Positions 16,716 through 26,648 of a DNA stretch of 64,000 bases are shown here, one piece after another (the stretch's first letter is position 1; each line of letters begins with the position of its first letter). A program made the position numbers and the translations under genes. The DNA lies in the NCBI RefSeq assembly GCF_015356755.1, contig NZ_JADFCO010000064.1, positions 186,001 through 250,000 on the forward strand, written 5' to 3'. The notes beneath the pieces are model-generated. The model ran no database searches. It was given only the letters and a program-made list of their open reading frames with translations, and had not been told where the DNA came from. The stretch comes from Nonlabens antarcticus (lineage in GTDB: Bacteria > Bacteroidota > Bacteroidia > Flavobacteriales > Flavobacteriaceae).

Positions 16716-16727
16716 TGACTTAAGTCA
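16716..16727 (-). promoter_or_regulatory. Fnr-like operator before hemN
   Basis: TGACTTAAGTCA, a perfect 12-bp palindrome of the TGAC half-site, centred at 16721.5 and 74 bases upstream of the hemN ATG. It is the third member of the TGACNNNNGTCA set. Confidence 0.75.
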
Positions 16728-17309
16728 GCTGTCAAATGGGAATCTAAAATTGTGTATTTTATTTACGGATCATTCTGAAATTAATATACAACACCCACGA
16801 GATACTGTTTAAAATGAAAATTTGAATAGCATGAGCACAGTTACTTTTTACTAATTAATACTGGCTTTAAGACGCTAGTTTGAATCTGTTATTCAGGGAA
16901 ATGAATATGGTTGTAATGTCTTAATTTATAAACCGTACTGGAGAATTAATGGAATAGTGTAAGACCATTTAGTTTCACAGTTTAATAGTATCCTGTCGAT
17001 AGAACTCGATTGATAGTAATAACCACACACACAGATATTGATCCTAATTTATATTTTAATTGGTTACATACAGTCGTCCTGACAACAATTAAGTTTAATC
17101 AAGTCTATTGTTAGAACTTTTAGTTAACGGGCAATACAACTGAAGTTTTAAAAAACAGTGATTGAAACTTTAGAATCGACATTTTTTATCAAAAAAGGAA
17201 TAATTAAAAGCAATAAAAGTTAAATATGTATACATAAAAAGCTAGACCGATGTTAAAAAGATTTGATATACCTGATTATGTATTAAATTGTTATTATAAA
17301 ATTCAAATC

Positions 17310-17432
17310 ATGAAAAAGTTTTTTAGAATATTCACAGTCCTTCAATTTGTATGGCAAGCTTACCGCTGGTATAAGGATAAGAAAAAAGAAAAACAATTAA
17401 AGTTAGCAGCGAGAAGCTCTAGTTCAAACTAA
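17310..17432 (+). CDS. small basic membrane-associated peptide, uncertain
   Basis: A 40-residue product (MKKFFRIFTVLQFVWQAYRWYKD then KKKEKQLK): an aromatic-rich hydrophobic half and a very basic second half. An in-frame ATG lies at 17250, but the one at 17310 gives the more natural N-terminus. It precedes the photolyase pseudogene by 85 bases. No family recognised; it may not be a gene. Confidence 0.35.
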   Translation: MKKFFRIFTVLQFVWQAYRWYKDKKKEKQLKLAARSSSSN

Positions 17433-17517
17433 GGAGAACAATTGAGATTTACCATTTTAGACCTATAAAACTCTTTTATCAGGCGCATCCCTTCCTTTAT
17501 TATTCACCATTTATATT

Positions 17518-18963
17518 ATGAATGTTTATTGGTTCAAACGTGATTTCAGATTAACAGATCTAGAAGGATTAAGCTCTTTTTCAAATAATGATGAGGATCT
17601 TTTGCTTGTTTATATTTATGAGCCGTGGATCTGGGAAGACTCTCATTACTCGCGCCGACATCTAGATTTCATAAAAGAGTCGTTGACTGATATGAATTCT
17701 CAACTAGAACCTTATAACACACAGATTTTAGCAGTCAGTTGCAACGCATTGGACTTTTTTGAAAGGCTTAACGATATCGAGCAGATCACTGCTGTACATA
17801 GCAGTGTTGAAACTGGTTTAGACATCACTTACAAACGAGACAAAAAGGTAAAAAACTTTTTTACAGATCATAAAATAGTCTGGAAGGAGTTCCAAACTAA
17901 TGGTGTTTTTAGAGGTATTAAAAATCGGGATACATGGAGCAAGGACTGGTTCAATTATATGAATCAGGAAGTTTGTTATGTAGATCTTAAAAAGTTCGCT
18001 TTCGCGAAAGCGGATAGATTTTTTAAAAAATTCACACCGCTGGATTTGAGAACTAAACATGGAAAGTTTCAATTAGGTGGTTCCACTCAAGGGCAAAAAT
18101 GGATGGATAGTTTCTTTGAAATCCGCTTGAAGGATTACAGTAAGCTCATTTCTAAACCCTTGCTGTCTAGATATGGTTGCAGCCGACTGTCTCCCTATAT
18201 TTCATGGGGAAATATATCAATACGCTAGCTTTACCAACGAGCTAAAGCAGAAAAAGAACATAGTAATTATAAAAAATCGCTTAACGCTTTCAATAACAGA
18301 TTGCGCTGGCAAAGCCATTTTATTCAGAAATTTGAGCAGGAACCACGTATGGAGTTTGAAGCGATTAATAAAGGGTATCTGAAATTAGACCAGCCTTTTA
18401 ACCAAGAGTTTGTAATTGCATGGAAAAACGGAGCTACTGGTTATCCACTGGTTGATGCATCTATGCGAGCAGTGCGGGTAACCGGATACATTAATTTTAG
18501 AATGCGCAGTTTAGTGACCTCCTTTTTATGTCATCATTTATTTCAACATTTTACTACCGGCAGTGATTATCTCGCTGCGCAATTTTTAGACTGGGAACCC
18601 GGGATTCACTATGGACAGTTTCAAATGCAAGCTGGACTCACGGGAACAAATACATTACGCATCTATAATCCTACAAAGGGAGCACACGATCACGATGCAG
18701 ATGCTTTGTTCATTAAACATTATGTAAGGGAACTATCCCATTTATCGCCTCGATATGCTATTGAACCTTGGCTGTTAGACGAAGAGTTGCATGAATTTCA
18801 GGATTTTAATTATGGTGTCGATTATCCACGACGGATTGTAGATATCAGTGAGACTAGAGAAATAGCACTAGAGAAAATTTATGGACTTAGAAAAGATCCA
18901 TTAACACAAAAAGAAAAAGTAAGAATACTGGCTGCACATTCTATGAAGCGTAGAGATCAATGA
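17518..18963 (+). pseudogene. deoxyribodipyrimidine photolyase family gene interrupted by an in-frame amber codon
   Basis: Flavin-dependent blue-light DNA repair enzyme family. The N-terminal half (17518-18225) has the alpha/beta antenna domain (VYWFKRDFRLTD at residues 3-14) and reaches SPYISWGNISIR. A TAG at 18226-18228 then interrupts, and the same frame continues with LYQRAKAEKEHSNYKKSLNAF and the whole FAD-binding half (DASMRAVRVTGYINFRMRS, LDWEPGIHYGQFQMQAG) to 18963. Family members have Gln after SIR, so a single CAG-to-TAG change explains the break; full length would be 481 codons. It overlaps the next photolyase gene by four bases. A palindrome copy at 17997 encodes AFAKA. Sequencing error or readthrough are alternatives. 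Confidence 0.85.
17997..18012. repeat. CGCTTTCGCGAAAGCG palindrome inside the photolyase pseudogene
   Basis: Perfect copy, read as AFAKA (KKFAFAKADRF) in the linker between the antenna and FAD domains. Confidence 0.9.
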
Positions 18964-20372
18964 GTGAAACAATCCTATACTGGTTTAAAAATGACCAACG
19001 TTTGACTGACAATGAAGCACTTTTCCAAGCAATCGGACAAGGAAAACAAATTATACCACTATACATTATTGATCCTCGCAGTTACAATACGCAGGTTTAT
19101 GGCGAGCGTAAAACAGGCATTATTAGATTTAAATTTCTTCATCAGTCTTTAAATGATCTTCAGGATAGTTTAAAAACGTTAGGGGCAGATTTAGATATTA
19201 GAGTGGGATATCCTGAAGATGTATTACCTAAAATTGTTAACGATTATAAAGTTTCCAGAATTTATTGTGAGCAAGAGTATGCCGATGAAGAGTTGCAACT
19301 CAAGACCTCCATAAAGTCAAAATTACCTGGAACTTGTGAATTAGTTTCTTACTGGGGTAAAACTTTGTATCACATAGATGATATCCCCTATGCTATAAAC
19401 GAGATTCCAAAGACTTCCAAGGCCTATAGAATTAACACTTCTAAAAAAGCGGAAGTGAGAGAAACATTTTCAAAAATAGGTGCTTTTGATACTCCTAAAA
19501 ATTACAAGTTCACACCGTTTCCAGATCCTGTTGAGGTCGGTTTTACTAAAGAAGAAATTGAAAGTGCTGGAGATCCATTTGTAGATGGTGGAGAAACAAA
19601 AGCGTTAGAAAGATTAAGATATTACACATTTGATTCACAGTTGTTGACTTCCTATAAATGGTCACGTAACAAATCATTAGGCCTAGACTACAGCAGTAAA
19701 TTATCTCCCTATCTCGCGTTGGGAAACATATCACCTCGCACTATTTATGAAATGGTCAAATTATATGAATCAGGGATCAAGAAAAATATAAGTACGTGGT
19801 GGCTGGTTTTTGAAGTTGTGTGGCGCGATTATTTTACATTTAAAGGGATGCATTACGGGAGTCTAATTTTTCGAACTGAAGGTTTCAAAAATAAAAAGTT
19901 AGCGTTTGATAATAATGAAAAACTGTTTAGCGCTTGGAAAGAAGGGAAAACAGGAATTCCGTTTATTGATGCCAGCATGAGACAGTTGAACACTACCGGT
20001 TATATGAGCAATCGTGGTCGTGTCAATTGTGCCAGTTTCCTAGTTCACGATCTGAAAATTGATTGGACATGGGGAGCTTCTTATTTTGAATCAAAACTTA
20101 TTGATTACGACGTCTCCGCAAACTGGCTTAACTGGCATATGCAAGCTTATGAAATCTGGTACACAAATCCTGTCAATCAAGCGTTGAAATACAAAACGGG
20201 AGAATACATTAAAACCTATATTTTAGAATTACAAAATCTGGATGAAAATCAAGTTTTGGCACCATGGTTATTTGAGGAATTGAATCATTCTTATCCTAAA
20301 CCAGTAGTTCTATTTCAGAAATGGACAAGGGCCATAAATCTTATTAAAAAAGCAAATGGAATTGAGGATTAA
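18960..20372 (+). CDS. cryptochrome DASH / photolyase family protein
   Basis: Blue-light photoreceptor and DNA repair flavoprotein of 470 residues. The N-terminal Rossmann-like domain begins ILYWFKNDQRLTDNEAL (5-21). The FAD-binding region includes SYKWSRNKSLGLDYSSKLSPYLALGNISPR (about 230-260), STWWLVFEVVWRDYFTF (about 278-294), typical of the DASH subgroup, and IDASMRQLNTTGYMSNRGR (about 336-354). It overlaps the upstream broken photolyase gene by four bases (ATGA), so both were one operon. With its neighbour inactivated, this may be the main intact photolyase here. Confidence 0.92.
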   Translation: MSETILYWFKNDQRLTDNEALFQAIGQGKQIIPLYIIDPRSYNTQVYGERKTGIIRFKFLHQSLNDLQDSLKTLGADLDIRVGYPEDVLPKIVNDYKVSRIYCEQEYADEELQLKTSIKSKLPGTCELVSYWGKTLYHIDDIPYAINEIPKTSKAYRINTSKKAEVRETFSKIGAFDTPKNYKFTPFPDPVEVGFTKEEIESAGDPFVDGGETKALERLRYYTFDSQLLTSYKWSRNKSLGLDYSSKLSPYLALGNISPRTIYEMVKLYESGIKKNISTWWLVFEVVWRDYFTFKGMHYGSLIFRTEGFKNKKLAFDNNEKLFSAWKEGKTGIPFIDASMRQLNTTGYMSNRGRVNCASFLVHDLKIDWTWGASYFESKLIDYDVSANWLNWHMQAYEIWYTNPVNQALKYKTGEYIKTYILELQNLDENQVLAPWLFEELNHSYPKPVVLFQKWTRAINLIKKANGIED

Positions 20373-21026
20373 CTAAAGGGTACTCGATTTATCACCTGAT
20401 TTTATTGACCTCTCATATCTAAATTGATCTTCATAGATTGAAAATAGGTGCTGTCATTCAGATAAACTTACATCTGCTATAATGCAGTCTATATTTTTAA
20501 TTAAGCGCCCACCGGTATAGCGCAAACAGTTACATCTCGACTGTCGCTCGATATGGAAATAGAATCTAGAGCTAGTATTTGTTTCTTCAATTTTTGAATC
20601 TAAATGATTTCTGTTTCGAACAAGAATTAAGAAACGGAATACATAATATTGAAGGATTGCAACACACCACATCTCGACTGTCGCTTGATATGAAAATAAG
20701 ATTTACAGATAGTATTTGTTTCTCCAATTTTTGAATCTAAATGATTTCTGTTTCGAACAAGAATTAAGAAACGGAATACATAATATTGAAGGATTGCAAC
20801 ACACCACATCTCGACTGTCGCTCGATATGGAAACAGGATCTACAGCTAGTATTTGTTTCTCCAATTTTCGAATCTAAACGACTCTTGTTTTGAGCGAGAA
20901 ACAAGAAAGGGATTTGGTTCCGCATCAGGATTGCGGCGTAAAACTCTAAAACTTAAATCTAAATTTCAAATTGAGATATTAATCTACAAACTTAAAGCTC
21001 AAAGCTCAAAGCTCACGACTCAACAC
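20373..21026. other. intergenic region dominated by tandem repeats
   Basis: 654 bases between the photolyase operon and ackA (convergent). Most of it is the 137-bp repeat array. A short simple-sequence run (AAAGCTC three times, 20994-21014) lies near the ackA end. Confidence 0.7.
20533..20943. repeat. three tandem copies of a 137-bp repeat
   Basis: Copies begin with CATCTCGACTGTCGCT at 20533, 20670 and 20807, exactly 137 bases apart. The first two are nearly identical; the third diverges after its first half. Short open frames read from it are by-products of the repeat. There are no unique spacers, so it is not a CRISPR array. Function unknown. Confidence 0.9.
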
Positions 21027-22241
21027 TCACACAACTTCATTTACAATTTGAAAAACCTGCCTCGCAATCTCTAGTTCTTCGTTGGTTGGAATAACCAATA
21101 TTTTCACTTTAGAATTAGCCGTATTAATCTCCTGCAAAACAGCTGATCGCTCTTCGTTTTTTAAATCGTCCAGTATCATTCCCAGATAATCCATATCGGT
21201 GCACACCATTTTACGAAGCACAGCCGAGTTTTCTCCTATTCCTGCCGTGAAAACGATCGCATCCACGCCATTCATCGCCGCAACGTAGGAACCTATGTAT
21301 TTTTTAATTCGGTAAGCGTTCATTTCCAGGGCTAAAATGCAGTCTTGATTTCCTGCTTCTGCTTCTCGCTGGATATCTCTTAAATCGGCATGACCGGTGA
21401 GGCCTAGCATGCCACTTTTTTTGGTAAGCAAGTGTTCCACTTCTTCGAGTTGGTAACCCAATTTATTGACCAAATGAAAAATGATGGAAGGGTCAATGTC
21501 ACCGCTTCGCGTTCCCATGATCAATCCGTTAAGAGGTGCAAAACCTAGACTGGTATCGACGCTTTTACCATTCAGAACGGCAGTCATGCTACAGCCATTT
21601 CCCAAGTGGATGGTAATGATTTTGGACTGCTTCAATTCTAAATATTCAATCGCCCGCTCCGAAACGTATTTGTGGCTCGTCCCGTGAAATCCGTAGACCT
21701 GGATATTATCATCGGTATAGAATTTATTAGTAATGGCATATTTCTTTGCCATCACCGGAATAGTTTGATGGAAAGCCGTATCAAAAACGGCGATCTGTTG
21801 GGCCCTAGGAAAAAGCTCTTCCGCCAGAATAATTCCCTCCAGATTGTGCGGATTATGAAGCGGTGCGAGCGAACATAACTCTGCGATTTTAGACTTTACC
21901 GCTTCTGTTATTTGAGTGGTATCGCTGAATAGTTTACCGCCGTGAACCACGCGATGTCCTATGGCCGCAATCTCGTCCACGTTTTTAATGACCCCTTTTT
22001 CAGGATCGAGCAAAAGCCCAACAATTCGTTCCAACCCTATTTTGTGGGTCAGAATGGGTTCCACTTCTTTGAGTTTGACAGCATCAGTTTCGTAACCTAA
22101 AATCGCATCCTCTTGACCTATACGTTCAACGATGCCGTTGCAGGTGACCGTGGCCGCTGGCATTTGTAGGAGCTGGAACTTGATGGAAGAACTTCCCGCG
22201 TTGATCACTAATATATTCTTGGAATTTTTAGAAAGAGTCAT
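21027..22241 (-). CDS. ackA: acetate kinase
   Basis: Cytoplasmic enzyme interconverting acetyl phosphate plus ADP and acetate plus ATP. The 404 residues fit the family. The N-terminal phosphate-binding segment VINAGSSSIKFQLL (about 12-25), HRVVHGG (about 91-97), VFDTAFHQT (about 147-155), HLGNGCSM (about 209-216) and FTAGIGEN near 330 are all present. Its start overlaps the end of pta by 14 bases, so the two are one operon with pta first. Confidence 0.96.
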   Translation of the reverse strand: MTLSKNSKNILVINAGSSSIKFQLLQMPAATVTCNGIVERIGQEDAILGYETDAVKLKEVEPILTHKIGLERIVGLLLDPEKGVIKNVDEIAAIGHRVVHGGKLFSDTTQITEAVKSKIAELCSLAPLHNPHNLEGIILAEELFPRAQQIAVFDTAFHQTIPVMAKKYAITNKFYTDDNIQVYGFHGTSHKYVSERAIEYLELKQSKIITIHLGNGCSMTAVLNGKSVDTSLGFAPLNGLIMGTRSGDIDPSIIFHLVNKLGYQLEEVEHLLTKKSGMLGLTGHADLRDIQREAEAGNQDCILALEMNAYRIKKYIGSYVAAMNGVDAIVFTAGIGENSAVLRKMVCTDMDYLGMILDDLKNEERSAVLQEINTANSKVKILVIPTNEELEIARQVFQIVNEVV

Positions 22242-24342
22242 CCTGTGCTTGTATGGCCGTCACAATAACGGTGTTAAAAATATCATCAACGGTACAACCC
22301 CTGCTCAGGTCGTTGACCGGTTTGTTCAATCCCTGGATAATTGGGCCTATGGCGAGCGCTTTGGTCTCCCGCTGCACGGCTTTGTAGGTATTATTACCGG
22401 TATTCAAATCTGGGAAAATGAACACATTTGCTTGGCCTGCGACTTCAGAATCGGGCATTTTTGCCTTGCCCACGCTCATGTCAACCGCTGCATCGTACTG
22501 GATGGGGCCTTCCACCTTCAAATCGGGTCGTTTTTGCTTCACGATTGCGGTGGCTTCCCGCACGCGCTCCACATCTTCGCCTACTCCAGAGCTGCCTGAA
22601 GAGTAGGAGAGCATCGCGATTTTAGGGTCAATCCCAAATGCTTTGCTGGTCGCCGCAGACGATATGGCGATCTCTGCAAGCTGCACTGCTGTTGGGTTGG
22701 GGTTGATCGCACAGTCACCATAAACGGACACGCGATCTTCCAGACACATAAAGAATACAGAGGATACGATCGATGCATCAGGCCTGGTTTTGATAAATTG
22801 CAATGCTGGCAAAATGGTGTGCTGCGTGGTGTGCACGGCGCCAGAGACCATCCCGTCTGCCTTGCCCTGATAGACCATCATCGATCCATAATAGGACACG
22901 TCTTCCATTAAATCCCGTGCCATGGCGAGATTTACATTCTTGTGCTTTCTTAACTCGTATAACGCTTTCGCGAAAGCGGAAAAGTCTTCACTCTCAGCGG
23001 GATAAACGACATTTACTTTATTCAGGTCAAGCCCTAAATCTAGCGCTGCAATCTTCTCTGCGATCTCTTTTCTATCGCCCAAAAGTGTGATTTGCACAGC
23101 ATCGATATCTGTCAATTGCTTGGTCGCTCTTAATATGCGCTCGTCCATTCCCTCAGGCAAAACGATGTGTTTCTTGTGTGCGGTGGCTCTTTTCAACAAA
23201 TTATACTGAAACATCCTGGGTGTAATGCTATCGGTTTTGAAGGTGATCAAACGCTCCACCAGCGCATCGACATTTATATATTGTTCAAAATCCTTTACAG
23301 AAGTTTCAATTTTTTGAGTGTTTGCCGCATAGATCTGGGATTTGATATCGCCTATGGTATTTGTGACCTTAAAAGTGCCCTCTTGTACAGAAATAATGGG
23401 AACCACATCAGTCAGTCCCTCAATCAGTTTGTTGATGGAATCTTCTGGAACCAGCCCGCCAGTCAACACAATACCCGATATGGACGGATAGTTTGCCGAG
23501 CTGTGCGCTTGTAATGCACCCAGAATTATATCGGCTCGATCGCCGGGCGTTATCACCAGGCCGTTCTCCTTCAAATGGGTTAAATAATTGCGCAACTGCA
23601 TCGCACCAACGCTGAAATATCCGGCCTGATTGTTTAAATAAGCTTCGCCAAATAGCACTGTTCCATCCAGTGCCTCCACGATTTCCTTTATCGACGGATT
23701 TGCCAAAATAGGGTTGAGGGGTATAGCATTAACGATCACATCGCTAGGCAGAATCTTCTGCAATGCGCTAATAATCGGTTCCCGATTTTCTGTTTGAACC
23801 TTATTAGCAATAACCGACAAAACCTCTACGCCCTTATCCCGAAAAGAGTCAAATGCAATCTGTAGGCTCCCCACTAAATCTTCAAAAGATTTCCCCACAC
23901 CACTTGCTAGAATTATCGCCGGGACACCTAGGTTTTTAGCAATCATCAGATTGACATCAAATTCAATGAGCGATCCTTCCCCAGAAAAACTGGTGCCTTC
24001 AATCAGCACATAATCAAAGCGTTCTTCCATCGCCTTATATTTCTCAATAATCCGGCTTATGATCTGATCCTCCCGATTCAAATTCTTCAATCGGATCACC
24101 TCGCCACGCTGGAAGGCATAGGCATCCTCAAACTTGAGGTCCAGATTAAAGTGGGAAGTAATGGTGTTGATATGGTTATCGATTTCCCCTTTCTTAAAGT
24201 CATCAATAATGGGCCTGAAATAACCCACTTTGGCCGTTTTGCCCAACAGCAATTTCATAAGCCCCAGCGAAATAATAGACTTCCCGCTATGGGGTTCAAT
24301 GGTGGTAATGTAGATCGCCTTGTTAGTTTGCAGTTGCGCCAT
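22228..24342 (-). CDS. pta: phosphate acetyltransferase, long form
   Basis: Converts acetyl-CoA and phosphate to acetyl phosphate, upstream of AckA. The 704-residue long form has an N-terminal P-loop-like domain (TIEPHSGKSIISLGLM, about 14-29), a central DRTGG domain (about 215-330) and the catalytic PTA_PTB domain from about 385 (LPEGMDERILRA, about 402-413; SYSSGSSGVGEDVERVREA, about 600-618). By eye its base composition is richer in G+C than flanking genes. A palindrome copy (22963-22978) encodes AFAKA in the catalytic region. Confidence 0.96.
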   Translation of the reverse strand: MAQLQTNKAIYITTIEPHSGKSIISLGLMKLLLGKTAKVGYFRPIIDDFKKGEIDNHINTITSHFNLDLKFEDAYAFQRGEVIRLKNLNREDQIISRIIEKYKAMEERFDYVLIEGTSFSGEGSLIEFDVNLMIAKNLGVPAIILASGVGKSFEDLVGSLQIAFDSFRDKGVEVLSVIANKVQTENREPIISALQKILPSDVIVNAIPLNPILANPSIKEIVEALDGTVLFGEAYLNNQAGYFSVGAMQLRNYLTHLKENGLVITPGDRADIILGALQAHSSANYPSISGIVLTGGLVPEDSINKLIEGLTDVVPIISVQEGTFKVTNTIGDIKSQIYAANTQKIETSVKDFEQYINVDALVERLITFKTDSITPRMFQYNLLKRATAHKKHIVLPEGMDERILRATKQLTDIDAVQITLLGDRKEIAEKIAALDLGLDLNKVNVVYPAESEDFSAFAKALYELRKHKNVNLAMARDLMEDVSYYGSMMVYQGKADGMVSGAVHTTQHTILPALQFIKTRPDASIVSSVFFMCLEDRVSVYGDCAINPNPTAVQLAEIAISSAATSKAFGIDPKIAMLSYSSGSSGVGEDVERVREATAIVKQKRPDLKVEGPIQYDAAVDMSVGKAKMPDSEVAGQANVFIFPDLNTGNNTYKAVQRETKALAIGPIIQGLNKPVNDLSRGCTVDDIFNTVIVTAIQAQDDSF
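22963..22978. repeat. CGCTTTCGCGAAAGCG palindrome inside pta
   Basis: Perfect copy, read as AFAKA (DFSAFAKALYEL) in the catalytic domain, probably in a surface loop or helix start. Confidence 0.9.
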
Positions 24343-24567
24343 AAGAAGTGGTGGTTTTAAAAAGGGAAATTATGTGTTCTTGTAAAAATAACCGATAGTC
24401 GTTTAAGGAACTAGGAAGTTGGTAGGAGTTGGTAGGGCAATAGAGTGGAGTTTCATCTAATTTAAAAAATAAGTTTCCAGTCTTCCTGCTCTCATCATAA
24501 AGAAAGTTTCCCTTAAAAGATATTGCAAGTTGAATCTTACTAATAACGGCGATTCACCCTTTAAGGA

Positions 24568-26295
24568 CTAACGTTCTTGAAACCTTAAAATCTCATCAAT
24601 CATAGGTTGCATCTTCTCGTCTATAAAACACTCTAGAATAGCATCTACTCCATGAATGGAGCCTTTAGTGTTGCGACCTACACTGTAAAGACCACTAACA
24701 ATCTGATCATCTACAACATGATTACCAGTGGTAGTCACTTGTATTCCTAGATCATCTACATACTTCTGGCCAAGATGACGATCAATTATGGATATCATTA
24801 GTTCATCATCCAGATCGTCCGCGTTAGGTCTTGCGAGCACGCTATCAATCATGGCATCGCAAATAATAGATTTTGATTCTTTCACTATTTCATATCCATC
24901 TCTTACAAGCTTAATTTCAGGATTACTGACAAATTCAAGCCTCAATATCCCAGCTTCTTGTAAAGCAACCAACTCTAATATACTTTTAACCGGCGGGCCA
25001 AAACTATAGCGCTTTGCCTTATCGTTCAGAATGATGAAATCCTTGACAATATCCTTTGGTAATAATCGGTAGGAGTATAAATAATAGAGATCAATTTGAA
25101 TCATGCGCCATACTTGACCAATCGTGTAATCTAGGGAAAATGGATGTTTCCCATGTGACATTTTACAAGTCAATTTCATATAATCAAGCGCGGGCATTTT
25201 CGTATTAATAATATGCTCGCTTTTTGTGGATTGATCTTTTAACCAGGCTATAATTAATTCTATTCCTTTTATGGGATCTAATTTTTCGTTAGCATAGTTC
25301 GATTCAAAGCCATTATAAATGCGTATTGTTAATTGCGCTACCAGTTTGAGAATATCATCTACACATTTAATCTTGTTCTCATGGATATCGTTTTTCAGTT
25401 GCACCAGCATCCGTTCCTTTCCAGCAGCAACCACATCAAAATAATCGTCAATTTTTTTACCTACCGGCTTGGGAACCATCGGTAACCCATCAAGGGAAAA
25501 AGGAATAATTTGGATAGCAACATCGCCTTTATATTTCAAGCGATAATCATTTTCAACTTCTTCAAAACTCCCTGGTTGATGACTCATTATCATTCCCACG
25601 ACATCAATCATGGCTAGGCCGAACCCTTTTATAGCTATATGCTTAGAATTATGGTAGATGGCACTGGCCGCGGCTGTATAGATCTTATTATTAAAATCAC
25701 AGTTTGTTTCCCTAGCATGCTCTTGAAATTCTAGGTTCTGTCTCGACGAATTATTTGATAAATGACCCAGTGCGAGAATTACATGAGTAGACCCATAGTG
25801 AGAACTACTGGTAGTAGACAACTCAATCTTTCCATCACGTTTAGCAAGTTTCTGTACTCGTTCTTTAACGATGGTAATAAGTCCTAATTTCTCTAAAGGT
25901 TCAACAATGGTTTTGGCACGTTGTTGTAAATAAGCTCCGGTAATTTTTCTCAGGGAAAATGAATCTTTCTCTGAGTTAATTTCTACATCATGTTCAACAG
26001 CGAGCCATTGTAAATAATTGGGAAATGAAGGAAAACGAACCCCTTGAATTTCAAACTCTGGTCGTCCATCAAAAGTTTCCAGTGCACGGTCAGATATATT
26101 ACTGACATTTGTTTCTGATTGTCTAGGATCCCATGCCAGCCCAGTTCCCAAGATGTCATGAGGTTCAAATAATAAGATTTTATAGTGCAAATAATCAACT
26201 ATTCGCTTTCGCGAAAGCGAAATAAAATAAAGTTCCAATGCATGCAGTCCTCTGGCTCCACAACCTACGATGGATAAATGATAAAATTCCTTCAT
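24568..26295 (-). CDS. FAD/NAD(P)-binding protein
   Basis: Predicted flavoprotein of 575 residues. The N-terminal dinucleotide-binding motif (SIVGCGARGLHALEL, about 8-22) and the LLFEPHDILGTGLAW segment (about 46-60) match the FAD-NAD(P)-binding family with PF13454-type N-termini, whose substrates are mostly unknown. The C-terminal end has GLYSVGRNTKGSIHGVDAI, a flavoprotein-like closing motif. It appears to be a single-gene unit. A palindrome copy (26204-26219) encodes LSRKR close to the first helix (residues 27-31). Confidence 0.75.
   Translation of the reverse strand: MKEFYHLSIVGCGARGLHALELYFISLSRKRIVDYLHYKILLFEPHDILGTGLAWDPRQSETNVSNISDRALETFDGRPEFEIQGVRFPSFPNYLQWLAVEHDVEINSEKDSFSLRKITGAYLQQRAKTIVEPLEKLGLITIVKERVQKLAKRDGKIELSTTSSSHYGSTHVILALGHLSNNSSRQNLEFQEHARETNCDFNNKIYTAAASAIYHNSKHIAIKGFGLAMIDVVGMIMSHQPGSFEEVENDYRLKYKGDVAIQIIPFSLDGLPMVPKPVGKKIDDYFDVVAAGKERMLVQLKNDIHENKIKCVDDILKLVAQLTIRIYNGFESNYANEKLDPIKGIELIIAWLKDQSTKSEHIINTKMPALDYMKLTCKMSHGKHPFSLDYTIGQVWRMIQIDLYYLYSYRLLPKDIVKDFIILNDKAKRYSFGPPVKSILELVALQEAGILRLEFVSNPEIKLVRDGYEIVKESKSIICDAMIDSVLARPNADDLDDELMISIIDRHLGQKYVDDLGIQVTTTGNHVVDDQIVSGLYSVGRNTKGSIHGVDAILECFIDEKMQPMIDEILRFQER
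26204..26219. repeat. CGCTTTCGCGAAAGCG palindrome inside the FAD/NAD(P)-binding gene
   Basis: Perfect copy, read in the LSRKR frame rather than AFAKA. Confidence 0.9.
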
Positions 26296-26648
26296 ATCAC
26301 AAAGAAATAAACTCCACGATCAAATTACTCACTACATTTTCCCAATTCAATCGCATCACCATTTTTAAAAAATTCATGTCTAACTTAGTTACCATTATAT
26401 CATTGCCTTATAGATAAGGGGGATATTAAATATAAATCCCATTCAAGTTTTGACTATGCTTTTTAGGCATTTGAAAATTTATTGCTTTTGTAAGTGATAT
26501 CTGACAAATTTAATAATGAGCAAGACAAAATAACTATTCGAACTCACCATGCAATTGGCCATAAAATGTTGTTTTATTGCGAGTTTTTGAAAAAAAATAA
26601 TGATTTATGTAATTCTGAAAAGATTCTTGCCTCATGCAAAAAAACCGC
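26296..26648. other. intergenic stretch, nothing identified
   Basis: 353 AT-rich bases between the EEP-family gene and the FAD/NAD(P)-binding gene, both on the minus strand. No RNA, repeat or clear terminator seen. Confidence 0.5.

Larger units (their letters stand above)
16642..17309. other. intergenic region upstream of hemN
   Basis: About 670 AT-rich bases. The left end holds the hemN promoter and operator. I see no RNA gene, repeat or convincing coding sequence in the rest. Confidence 0.5.

Noticed and set aside
20454-20809. Two related short open frames beginning MWCVAILQYY
   Set aside because: They are read from the 137-bp tandem repeats and repeat only because the DNA does; no leader or protein-like composition.
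20533-20943. Possible CRISPR array
   Set aside because: The 137-bp units are directly adjacent with no unique spacers, and no cas genes are present.
22132-23514. Several open frames on the plus strand across pta and ackA
   Set aside because: They lie antisense to well-conserved enzymes and reflect the G+C-rich codon pattern of those genes.
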